Made by a program: the position numbers and the translations under genes. DNA of 64,000 nt from contig CM082594.2 of NCBI GenBank assembly GCA_040954595.2, positions 7,812,001 to 7,876,000 of the forward strand. The letters run 5' to 3'. Positions 38,801 through 51,900 of this stretch are shown here, one piece after another. The stretch's first letter is position 1. Each line of letters begins with the position of its first letter. This stretch comes from Balanoglossus misakiensis (Eukaryota; Hemichordata). The notes below the pieces were generated by a model. The model had not been told where the DNA came from and did no database searches. It worked only from the letters and a program-made list of their open reading frames with translations.

Positions 38801-41800
38801 AGAAAAAATAGAAAATGGTGATGAAGAACATGTAGCGAGAAGTAATGGCTCTATAGACATAATGCATACACACAGAGATAACCATGTCTTGAGCAAATCC
38901 GTCATATTACAAATGAAGCAGAAATGTACCTGAAGACAAGAAGAACTTGATTTCCAGGCGCGGGTGTGATGGTCCATACACACTCAATGTCATTAGGGTA
39001 ATTATTAGGATACATGGGACTGTTGAAGGCTCCATTCAGGGAAGTGAAATCTCCTCCACATCCTGCAAGAAAATCACAATCATTGAGGATTGTTCTGTTG
39101 AATAATTTGTGAGATAACAGTAAAAACATGTGAAAACCTAGTACAGGAATATGCGTGACCTCTGTTCTTTTGACACGTTTTTGTCTCTATACTGCTGTCT
39201 GTTTGAACTGTCAGTTTCACTAATCGATATGCACAAGACTTTTCTCTATCGAGTGATGCACTTTTCCAAACATGACATACCTGATGTTGATGTTGTGTAT
39301 CTACCAAAGAAACCGGTCCTCTGTATGTTTCCGTCAGAGTGAAACGTGACGTGCAGCGCATTGCCAGTGGATGTAATGGTCGCCGGGATGGTGTTGCCGC
39401 AGTAACGCCCGACAACCGGAGCATTCGCATCGTTCCCGTTTCTCACTATCACGTAGTCATGGCTACACTGGACATTTTCCTCGAGATCCATGTGGGTGAA
39501 GGTAAGAGACACTTTATCACTTGGATTGGGTGACTCCAAAATCCATGTGCAGTTGGAAAGAGCTGGGTAGGGTTCAGGGAAATTGGTAGTCTGAATGGCC
39601 CCATCAATTGTAGGATCCAAACGTCCACCGCAACCTTTGGGCGATAAAAAAAATGCATAACAAATACATGTAACTCAAAAATCAATCATATTTCTCACAA
39701 ATATGGTAGTTACAAAATAATATGTCAAACCTGTTTCATATGTTGCTCTGAATCCAGTGGCTGTGATGGATCCATCTGTGCGCATGTGGACAAACATGGC
39801 ACTGTAAGTTGATTCGATAGTTGCATTTTCAGGCAAGCCCTGACCACAGTGTGTCAACAAGAGCTGGCTGTTTGCGTCTGGGCCGTCATATACCTACAGA
39901 GGAAAGGATACCATATTTATCGTTACAGTAATGTTAGCTATTTCTCCAGCATTGAAGCAGAAAAGTTGGAAGAAAATGCCTTGATTTGTTGATACTTACT
40001 TTGACATAGTCATAGGTACAAACTTGTTCGCTGGACGGTCCCTCAACATTAAAGTCCAAGAATGTTAGGATGACATGGTGATTGTGTTCCACGTTGATCA
40101 GCCATGTACAGTCAGTGCTTGGATCATAAAGCTCAGGGTAATTTTTAGAATGAATTTCACCACTGTCTGCTGAGAAGTTTCCTCCACAACCTAAGAATTT
40201 TTGAAATAGAAAAAATATAGCTCATTAAAACTTCGTGTGGCTGCATTATTGTGTGGCACAATTTTGTCACAGGAATGGTGACAGACATGATCATTTTGTA
40301 CCAAAGTGGTGCCTTTGGGAATAAAACAAATTGCCCAAATAATGCTGAAAGTGATGTCTCTTCAAAAAAAAAACAAGAGGAATTTTCTACCTCCTTCAAC
40401 TTCTTTGTACGACGCATGGAAACCTCTGCCAACAATGGAACCATCACTGACCAGCCGAAGGAACATACGATTGCCTGTGCTGGCCACATGCTGTCCTGCT
40501 GTTTGTTGATGGCACAGGGATGTCAGTAAGGGCGCAGTCTCATCACCACCACCATAGATCTGTTCAAAATGCATACACAAGAATAACCTTACAGTTTGAA
40601 GTCAAAATTTGATGGTTAATCAGAAAATTGCATATCCGGCCGGCCCTATTGTCAATAACTTGTCACACAAATGGTTTCCTCCTGTTTGCCAAGTGTCATG
40701 ATTTACATGTTATTTTTGGTTCATGTAAATTGTCAATGGTGTGGTTCAACATTTGGGACCATGCTCGAACACAATAAAGCCTAAAGACTGTGAGAAGATT
40801 AAAGATACTCTAATTGTCCCCAAACACATTTACCCTGGGACCAAACACATCCTGGTATTGACAAAGTCATCCTCACTCACTCACCCGTAGGGCATCGTAT
40901 GTACAATCGTCACTTCCTTCCAGATGTATGTCGTTGACCACCAACTGAATACTGTTGCCGGGGGTGACAGTAATGCTCCATTCACAGTGCTGGTTTCTCG
41001 GATACTCGCTGGGATAATTTGGACTGGTGATGTTACCACTTGGACCGGTGAGTTCACCCCCACAACCTGTTGAGAGGAAATGAAAAATCGTCAAAAAAAT
41101 CGTCAAGAGTCTGTCAGTTTGCAATTCAAGAATTCATACTTTGCAATCTATTATTTGAATTATTCATTTGCAATCTTACCGTCCACAATCCATTCAGCAC
41201 GGAATCCATTGCCGGCCTGAGATGCGTCAGACACAAATCGAATCCTCAAAAACTCTCCAGTAGAAGCAAATGGTCCTGGAATTTGTGACTGGCCACAGAA
41301 TTTGCCAAGCTCAGGAGCAGTTGTGTCTTCGCCATCATGAATCTGTGGAAGGAAACTTATACTATTAGTATGACAACCATAATCAGGATTAGATAATAGT
41401 TAGGAGACCAGTTGAATTTCAATTCTAAGAATTTCGCACTTAATCTCTAAGATAGCTTGATAGACGTATTATCTGAACAGCTCTCAAAACATCATGTCGT
41501 GATGTAGCGTTTGTTTATGTCATTAGATAAAGCTTCGTTTTGGCACTTTTGGGGAAAATGTCAAGAAAATAACAAAGTTGTAATAGCGTTTCTTGTAAAT
41601 TTTACAAAGGCTATGGAATGTGAGACACGTTACCTGTGGGTGTAGTTGTCTAACTTTATACCCTTTCACCCCCAGTTCTCTCTTAGAGGTTCAACCTTCC
41701 CATAGAGAACAATGGGTTTGGACTGCACCATGGTGGTGACAGGGTTTAATTTCTTCCACATACCTGAATGTAGTCGTACTGGCAACTAGCATGCTCTTCA

Positions 41801-44800
41801 AGGTGGAAATTGGTGAATGTCATGTTGATGGTGTTTCCCAAAGTGGCCGTAATAACCCAGACACAATCACGAGCGGATGGATACGGATCAGGCCAATTGG
41901 GACTCTCGATGGCTCCAGCCATTCCTTTGAGACGTTGGTTACAATCTGTTGCAAGAGAAAGTAGATCATAAACATTTAGATCTCGAGAAAACAGTACGAG
42001 ATTTGACCTTATCTGAAAAGATAGTTTGAGGTTGTTGTTTTTGACAAATCAGTCGCTTTGAGACAACATACATACCTGCATGGAATGACGCGTAGAATCC
42101 ACCACCAGAGTTGGAATAATCAGTTCTGAACTTCACATACATCACATTACTGGTAGAAGAGACTGGAACAGGAATCTGTCCGCTGCATAGACTCTCCAAG
42201 ATCGGTGAAGATTCATCCTCACCATCATAAACCTGTGAGAAGAAGAAAACTGCGGTCTTTAGTATACAACATCAAATGTGACATTCATTAGTTTTATTTC
42301 AGTTCATAGTGATTTTTTAAAATAAAATTGATAAAAAATGTCCTAAAAAGAAAAATATTATTTTGTCATCCATCCATCCATACATGTACATGTACCAGTA
42401 CATACATGTCCACCCACTCATTCTTGTATGTTTGCTGTTCTGAATGACACTTACCCGTACGTAATCATAATTACAACTTGAGTGAGATTCCAAATCAAAA
42501 TCTACGAAATAGAGAGTGATCACACTGCCGCCTGCAACACGAATAATCCATACACACTCTGCATTGTGACCGTACGGCATGGGATAGTTCGGTGAAGTGA
42601 AGCTTCCACTCGGGCCAGACAACTCGGCTCCGCATCCTGTGAAGACAAAGTATCAACTATTAGTGGAACATGTATCCCTTACAAAAACATTTAGTAGACA
42701 TCTATAGAATTCTATAGCCTATTGAATTTCTACAGAAGTTTACAAAATTTCTATGGACATTTAAAGATTTCTATGTAGTTTTGGACCCTTTTTCTGTTGA
42801 ATTTTATAGAAGCATCAAAATCTACAGGATGCTATAGAACTCTATAGAAATTTTTTTGTCTCTTACCTGTTGCAGTTGCATCGTACTGAATTCTGAAACC
42901 CCTGCCCGACAGGGAAGCATCGCTCTTGAATTTGATATAGAGACGGTTGCTATGAGACGGGAATAGGCTGGGGCTAGCCTCTGTGCCACAAAATGTTCCT
43001 ATCAACGGGGAAGAGGAGTAACCACCATTCCTGCAAAAAAAATTAAAGTTAGTCGTTCTGTTTGATAAAAAATGGTGGTTAGGATATTCCTTTCATGCAG
43101 ATCAAAACCATTTTCATGATAATGTATCACACAAAGCAAAATGTAGAAATTATCAACCCCCCAACATGCCAGGCATCTTGTGGTGATGAAATTCCCCTGA
43201 TGCCAATTTCTGCAGCCTTACCTAATCTCCAGGTAGTCGTAGTTACAGCTGGCATGGTACTCCATGTCAATATCTGTGATGTTCACCATGATTTGATTGC
43301 CATCCGGGGCTGTGATTGTCCAGACGCATTCCCGGTGGGATTCGTAGTTTGCCGGATAATTTGGAGACGAGATCACACCTGTGTTGGCCACCAAGTCACC
43401 TCCACATGCTGAGAACGGAAAATGGAAACATTTTCTCAGCCATTACTTGTTTCAAATTTTTCATTCCAAACCAATTTTCTAAAGGATTATGAAGCAAAAT
43501 TAAACTTACAAGTAGATGTATCCATGGTAATGTAAGATGCACTAAATCCTTCTTGGCTGATACTGCTGTCTGTTACAAACAAGATTGTCATCATATTACT
43601 GATTGACGTGATCGATGGTGGGATGGATGAACCACAGAACCTGAAATGCGAAGAGAAGGAATCATTATAAATCCAGCATTTTCCAATAAATATCTCAAAA
43701 CCTGTTTCTTCCACCTTTGTTTTCATCAGGATTGTCATGGAAACCTTACTAACCTTCCTCTTGAGCCACACCCCGAAGTGGTACAATTATCAAAGACTTC
43801 GACGTAATCATATCTGCAGGTTGGTTGAGCCTCCAGCTCAAAGGAGTTGAATGTCAAGCGTATGATGTACCCGACTTCTGCCTGTATGATGTAGGTACAC
43901 CTTACACCGTGCGGATACTCGTTGGGATGACTTGGTGAAGCGAAAATTCCAATGGGAGTGGTGAAAGTACCACCACACTGACCTGTCATGGAATGCACAT
44001 GCCATAATATTAAACACAAATGGCTGCTATGAACTTTTTATGATACAGGGATTGCATTGCATTTTCTCCTGGATCTTGACCATGTCACAAAACTTCAAAT
44101 TATCATTTCATGATATGAAAACTGTACTTGATCACCATCACAATTTGCCCATGAATTGCCCATTGCATTGTACGTATTGTATTGCATTGTACTGTATTTT
44201 AATCGAGTGTATTGTATTGTATTGTATTGTATTGTATTGTATTGTATTGTATTGTATTGTATTGTATTGTATTGTATTGTATTGCATTGCATTGCATTGC
44301 ATTGCATTGTATTGCATTGTATTGTATTGTATTGTATTGTATTGTATTGTATCAAAAACTCAATGAACCCTCCCTCCCCTTATGGATGACAAAGTGCATT
44401 TCATTTACCTGTGCCACCTCCCGATGTAGTGTACGTAGCCCTGAAGCCATGGTTTGCCACACTGCCATCAGACACAAACTTCAAGTACATCGCATTCTGG
44501 GTTGTTGTTACAGGCGCTGGCACAGACGACCCACAGAATTTACCAATCAGTGGTGCGTCACTAGCCTCTCCATCACGTATCTGGGGAGAATTCATGAAAA
44601 ATATTCACTGTATCAAGACATTTTCACTTATTTTCATTCAACAAACGAAACTGGCAGATTAATTATAAAAAGCAGTAAACAGAACAGCTTTCCTGGCCTA
44701 CTGTTGTAAAAACAAAATCATGCCATTTATATATGGTGAAAAGTGGTTAACTATGCAACTGGTTTGACTTACTTCCACATAGTCATAAATGCAATTAACT

Positions 44801-45838
44801 GAGTTGCCCTCAACGTCAAAGGTCGCAAAGGTCAAGGTGATGACATTGCCTGGTTCTTGCTGGATCACATATTCACACGTCTTCTCATGAGGGTACGGGT
44901 CGGGGAAGTAAGGCGATGTCAGCTCACCAGTAGATTCAGTGAAAACACCACCACAAGCTAGAAAAAAAAATATACCCAAGTAAAGATTTTTTATAAGAGC
45001 CAGATAAAGGAAATCTAGTGTATCATTTATGTCTTATAAGCCTTGTATAGTCTGTGTTGAACCACTGTCTATCTGCTATACTTTGCTTGGTCTTCGCCAG
45101 TCTCAAGACAATTAATAAAACAAATTTGCAATCTTCACTTAATGTGTGGTCATTAAGTGTTAAGTCTCTCTCAATCTGCTACTTACGGATTGTGTATTCG
45201 GCTCTAAATCCAGTTCCAGCACTTGAGCCGTCAGAATTGAACTTAATCCAGAGGGTGTTGCCGCTTGTATAAACTGGAGGAGGGAGAGTGCTGCCACAGT
45301 AACGGCCGATGAAATCTGCTGTTGAATCTTCACCATCGCGAAGCTGATGGGTACCACATGTTATAAATACATGTCAGAAACATTCTCACTATAATACTTC
45401 AAGCAGACATTCAATTGAATCATGTACAGGATAAACGTTGTAAAGAGGTAGGAATTGTTGCATGTTTTGTTCGTTTACAAACAATATATAATTCTAGAAA
45501 TGATAAATCAATAAAAGTATCTCAAGAATATGGCACCTGGAGACAATAAATTGATTTCTCCATCATGCACCAGTGGTGCAGACCTTGATATAATAATAGT
45601 AATATTAGTACTATGTTAGTGACGAGATAATTAACCCACCTCAATGTAATCATATCTACAGTTGGATTGTGCTTCAAGATCAATGTCTGTCATAGTTAAG
45701 GCCACAGACTCTCCTTCTGGTACTTCAACAACCCAGATACATGTCTGGAAGTGCGGGTAAGGGTTCGGCCAATTGGGTGAGATGATCACAGCTGACTCGT
45801 CTGTGAGACGGCCACCACAGTTGCCAACTACAGAAACG

Positions 45839-45873
<35 letters not shown>

Positions 45874-45917
45874 GTCATCATCATCATCACCACCCTCATC
45901 ATCATCATCATCACCAC

Positions 45918-45949
<32 letters not shown>

Positions 45950-48900
45950 CCCTCATCATCATCATCACCGACACCATCACCATCACCATCACCATCACCA
46001 TCACCACCATCATAATCATCACAATTAAAAATTCCTGTAAAAAATCTGCAGATGTTCAATACTTTGGACTTACGATTTCCCGAATGCCAAGTAATATGGA
46101 ATCCATCATCATTGTTAGAACTGTCACTATGGAACTGTATGTAGGCATAGGGTCCAGTTGTTGTGATTGGTGTTGGAGTAACAGTACTACAAAATTTGCC
46201 AAGGGATGTCGCAGTGTCTGTCAAACCATCACGAATCTGTTGAAAAGAAGAGACAAGTTCTTTAGAAATACAGTCTACTCTTCTTGTTTGACACTATTGA
46301 CAATGATTATTATAGATCAAGTTTTAATTGTAAACTTACCTCAAGGTAGTCATATTCGCAAGTATCATGTTCTTCGATGGACACCAAAGCAAAGGTAAAC
46401 GTGATGGAGTAGCCAGGTTCAACACTGATAGTCCATACACAGTCTGCATCATGTGGATAGACGCCGGGATAACCAGGTGAGTTCACGGTTCCATGCTCTT
46501 CTCCTGTGATATCACCACCACACTCTACATACACACAGAATAAACCAATGGATAATCTTGTTAGTTAATCTGTACGGCCCATATGATCAAACGTCTTCAT
46601 ACTCTCATTGGTATGTGGTTTTTAGTCAAGTTATATAGCTTTGGCAGACAAGACAAGTGCTGATTTCTATTTTAAAATAACAAAACAGTATTTGTCTGGC
46701 AAAATAGACTTGTAGTTAGAGAGCTAATACTTGTAAGTACTGGTGTATAAGTGACACATACCAAAGGATATGCCACCAAGTAAAAAGTCATAAATATGCT
46801 AAACTAATTTTTACACACATTCAAAGTGAAAATGTGTTCAATTTTTGCCCAATGACCAACTGGTCAAGCTTTCTTGATTTGGATTATATCAAGATTTGAT
46901 ACAAAAGAGACTGGTTTGTACTACTTACGTGGGTCTTCACTTGTCCACTCTACCGCGATCCCAGTGCCACTCAAAGAGTTGTCACTTCGGAACCAGAAGT
47001 ACAACTGATTATGGGTGCTGACGAACGGATCCGGAATAGTAGTGCCGCAGAACCGACCAATCAGATAGCCCGCCGTGCTAGATCCATCATGCACCTCCAG
47101 GAAGTCGTACTGGCAGTCGGAATGATCTTCAACGTCAAAGGCCGTGAAGGTGACACGGATTACCTGACGAAGAAAGATATCATGAAATTGTGATTCAAAC
47201 CGATTGTTTTCTTTGGTAAGGTTGGGCCTCTAAAGAGGGAACTGGGGGTGAAAGGGTTAAGACAGATTTAGACCAATTAGCAAAACTTAATTACCACTGT
47301 GTACTGGTACAGTTCTAGATGTTTATCATTAAACCGCCTCTGTAAGTAATAATAGTAACTCTTCATATTTCCAAAACATGTATTTACCTTGCCTCTGGTT
47401 GTGCTTATTCGCCAAGCACAGCTGGCACCATCCGGATATTCCGTGCCTCCTTGTGTCGGGAATCGGAATGACCCAGTCTCTCCATCCAACGCACCACCAC
47501 ACCCTGGAATTGACAAATATTCCAGGTCACTTTCCATTGACACACGGATAGTTACTGTATATTGCGTGAGGCAGATCGCAGAAATCTAATATGAACTCAG
47601 CAAGGACAAAACTTCTCAGGCTAAAGTAACAGCAGATTCATTTCCACATACCTACGTCTTCCTGCTCACAGTTGTCACCTGTAAACCCAGTGTCGCACGT
47701 ACAAGAATATCCGTTGACACCATCCACACAGGTACCTCCATTTTGACAAGGGTTTGATGAACATTCGTTGACATTGACGTCACAATTCTGGCCACTCCAG
47801 CCCGGGTCGCAGACACAAAAGTATGTAGTGCCTTGCGTCTGCAATGGACATTTGAAAAAAAAATATCAATAATAAAAATAGTAGTTCTGTAGACATCACA
47901 CTGAATGCAGAATGTCCTCATGATTATTGTTTGATTATTAATAAAATAAATGTTACTCTTTTACCCCATATCCTCTCTCAGAGGAGGCAAGCCACCTTTA
48001 CCTCTATGTCTGTCTATATCTTCTAAAGAAACAATCCTTATCTGTTAATTACCCTGGCTAATCCCATTTATTAGTTTTTCCAAGAGATATATCATTCACA
48101 CAGGATTAACCCATACACAAACACTGCCTGGTCAGCTGGCTATCAGCTGACCACACAATGTTTGGACTGGAAACAGAGACTTACCTGACAATAGCCATTG
48201 ACACAGGGGTTGTCACTGCAAGTCACTTGAGGTTCCGAAGGTTCACATCCATCAGATCCAACACCATTGCCAGCATAACCTGAGGGACATGTACACGTCC
48301 GGAAGGTATCTCCAAGTGCTGTACAAAAAGAATGCACAAAAAACAAAATTACCTTGCTGAAGACATGCTTAGTGAGATGAAGCATCTTCAAAACACTTTT
48401 CCGTACTCAAAGTACAACCTCTAAGTTTCTAAAAAGCAGATTTCTTCATTAATGGTCAAGAATTTAAAATAATTACCTGGATTTTCTTCACATGTTGCCA
48501 GTGGATAACAGCCCCCGTTGTTCTGTGAGCAAATTCCTACAAATCTACAAGTGACACCATTGCCTTCATATGCTGTGAAAAAAAGATGTATAAAGATTAC
48601 TTAGTCAAGTCACGCTTCAACCATTGTTATGTTCAATTGCGAGGAGGGGCCAGTAAAAAGAGAAATGATGAGAAGACAAAAGAATTCTTTGTCTCCATAT
48701 CTGGGAAAATGCATCTGTAGCAAGTCAATAGCCAGGGGAAAAATTCTGCAGAAAACCCCATCATATTGCCTATCATACCTGGTGGACAATCTCCGCATAT
48801 CCTTGATCCAATAGTGTTGATGCATTGTACCATGGGAGCAGATGAACAGCCTCCATTGTCAGTCTCGCATTCGTTGATATCTGCACACTGGAATCCATTC

Positions 48901-51900
48901 CCAGAGTAACCTGAAATGAGATGTCAGAGACTACATGTATAACTGTACAAGTCACCGTCAATGACCTAGACCCCACTGGATCAACATTAGTATATGCTTG
49001 CAAGGCAAGTAAAAGCATCGTACTGACATGACCAATAAACTTGTGTGAAGTATCTTAGAATCGTTGGAATACTGAAAGAACAGGAAGAAAAAATTCCATG
49101 TTTATCCCAAATCTCACCTGCTGGACATGGGGCACAGTAGAATGTTCCGGGAACGTTGATGCACATGACTTGTGGATCGTGCGAACATGGATAGGATTGA
49201 CTCTCAGTGCACTCATCCACATCCTTGGTGCAGGCCGGACTGTTGGAGGCCGGATCAGCCTTCCAACCGGGGTCACACACACATGTATAACGGGGCTGGA
49301 AAAAAATTACACAGTCAAATATGAAATTGCAAAACTTGCAACTTAAATTGTCTCACAATTTCCTGGTAAAATCATTCAGATGATTCAATGAATTAAAAAC
49401 GTTTGAAGCTTGTTGAACATACCGTTCTCTGTTAGGGGGGTATTCATACTAACCTGATCAGGATTAGTTCGTTCGACATCGATACAGAGACCATTGCCAC
49501 AGAGTTCATATTGAGAGCCGCCATTGCAGTCATCATGAGCAGATGTACAGTGCAGGCCGTACCAATTAGGAGCGCAGTCACACCTGGAGTAATGCAGGAT
49601 AATGTTCTTGTTATTCATTGGTCAGTTCAGCTTATCATGTGACCATGCATGATCATGTATCCAATTGCGCGCCCCTTACAAAAAAACATTCTATACTATA
49701 GACATCTATAGTATTCTATAACCTATTGAATTTCTATGGAAGTTTATAGAGTTTCCATGGACATCTATAGATTTCTATGTAGTTTTGGACTTTGTTTTCT
49801 ACAGAAAGAAAGAGAGAGATAGACAGAGAGCGCTCAAACCTGTAGCCGCCATCAATGTTGACACATGTAGCACCATTCTGACAACCAAGATCTGTGCCTA
49901 AGAAATCATAACACTCGTTCACATCCTCCGAACATGTTCGCCCCTGCAGAGAAAGAGAGAGAAAGAAAGAAACTTTGGTTTGGCTAGTTTGTATTTTATG
50001 CTATGAATGAACGGACTGAAGGTAAATGGATGCTTGTTGGTCATTAACCAGGAACAGTGGGCATTGGTATTAAACCACACCTAGAAACGGTTGCTATGCA
50101 CTCCTACATAAGCAATTTCCCTAGAGAAAACGCAATCACAAGATCTCCAAACTCACCATCCAGGCAGGTGGACATCTGCACTGGAAACTGTTGTAGAGAT
50201 TGATACAGGTACCACCATTCACACAAGGATTACTTGAACATTCATCTTTCACCAAATCCTGTCAGCGATAAAAGAAGCAAAAATGAGACTAAATAATCTT
50301 GACGAACCACATGTTCAATATTGTGTAAATAATTGACATACATGTATTGTGTACATAGTTGAAAACTTAATTTATTGGGTATGCTTACATTTTCAATGGC
50401 TTCCACGTTATCTTCCAAGGCAGACACCTACAGGGTTGGATAATGATGAAGTGAAGTCAATACATTGGATAATTTATACATATAAAACAACTACCAATGA
50501 TGTGTTTCCTCTTTGACAACACACACACTCTCTCTCTCTATCACTCCGCCCCCCCCCCCCCCCCTTCTCTATCTCTCACTCTTGCCCCCCTCCTCACTCT
50601 TCTGTGGTTTATGCCAAGATGATATTCTGAATAGGTTGGTGGTGTTAACTATGCCCCCATATGTAACACATGTTTTCGTGGTTTTCTTTGAGAGCACAGG
50701 AGCTAAAAACAAATTCTGGGTTTCATCAAAGACCTACCCTCTGTGAGATATCCCCGGGCACAGTCGATCCACCACCATTCTCGATCGCCGTAACTCGAGT
50801 CTTCAAATTTGCAATCTCTGTGTTGATGTTGTTCAGCTGAGATTGTACATCGCTTGGTATGTTGGCTAGTTGGTTTTTAATACTTTGGATATCAGCTATG
50901 TTCTGTTGGGCCTGCAAGATGAAAGTGAGACAACTTTAATTTCAATAGACATTTTAATCAGTTTCAGGCGGTTCTTCAAACAATATGATATAAACAAACC
51001 AAGGTAACTTATTACATGTTTCACATTTTTCCTCATTTCATTCAAATACATTGTTTGTATAGTGCCTCAAAGAATATTCTTGGGTATTTAAACTTACTCC
51101 CCTTAAAAAGTACACATACATGAACCTTTGTTTTTTTTCTATTCATACAAACATGTATTCGCACATAAACATGTTTACAATTTTCAAGCTGTGCTTATTT
51201 GACCAAAAGTAATTATGAAGATATCCAATTACATAACATCTATCTTACACTGTTGTCAAGGCAACTAAGGAGTCTCATGATGTTTTGACTTTGGAACAAT
51301 GGATTTTTGGGATTCCAGCCTGGAGCAAGCCACCTGAAACCCACTGTTTTTGCCCCCACAGATGTTTTAGATTGAGCACAGAAATTTGATGTCTGGCCAA
51401 AATTACATGTACCCCTCAGAGGGAGTCATTGCCATGAATCTGGTTCATTCCGCTTATAATACAAATGGGTCAGAGAGCAAAAATGGGCAACATAATCTCC
51501 ATGCCAAAAGAGCTATTAGGTAAAACATTCTTTCCAAAGTCTAATACGATCCAAAGTTGCATACCACCTCTCAAATCAAGCTATGTACAATTACAACTGT
51601 TAGAGAATAATAATATGTCATTTTCTTAAGTGAAATTTGACGACAAAAAATGATTTCGGCATTAAAAACAAAAGCAATATAAATATTTATCACAGAGGGC
51701 GGTTACCCACAGCTGTCTATGGCTCTTTCTGACCAAATACAATTTTATACAATCTGTATTGCCAAGGAATTCAAATTTTGCATGGTCATTGCACTCTTTG
51801 TATGACATGGTCACCCATGAAGACATTTTTACTGTACAGTACCATAAATAAAGGACATGAAATTGTTAAAAGAAAAACTCCTCATATTTCAGTACCTTGT

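Noticed and set aside
44095-44366. Long open frames of repeated YCIVL or QYNTI words on both strands
   Set aside because: They are products of the ATTGT array, which has no stops in several frames; not a protein.
45773-46224. Asp-, Ser- and Met-run frames
   Set aside because: They translate the ATC array inside an intron. Clean splice sites flank it at 45827 and 46074.
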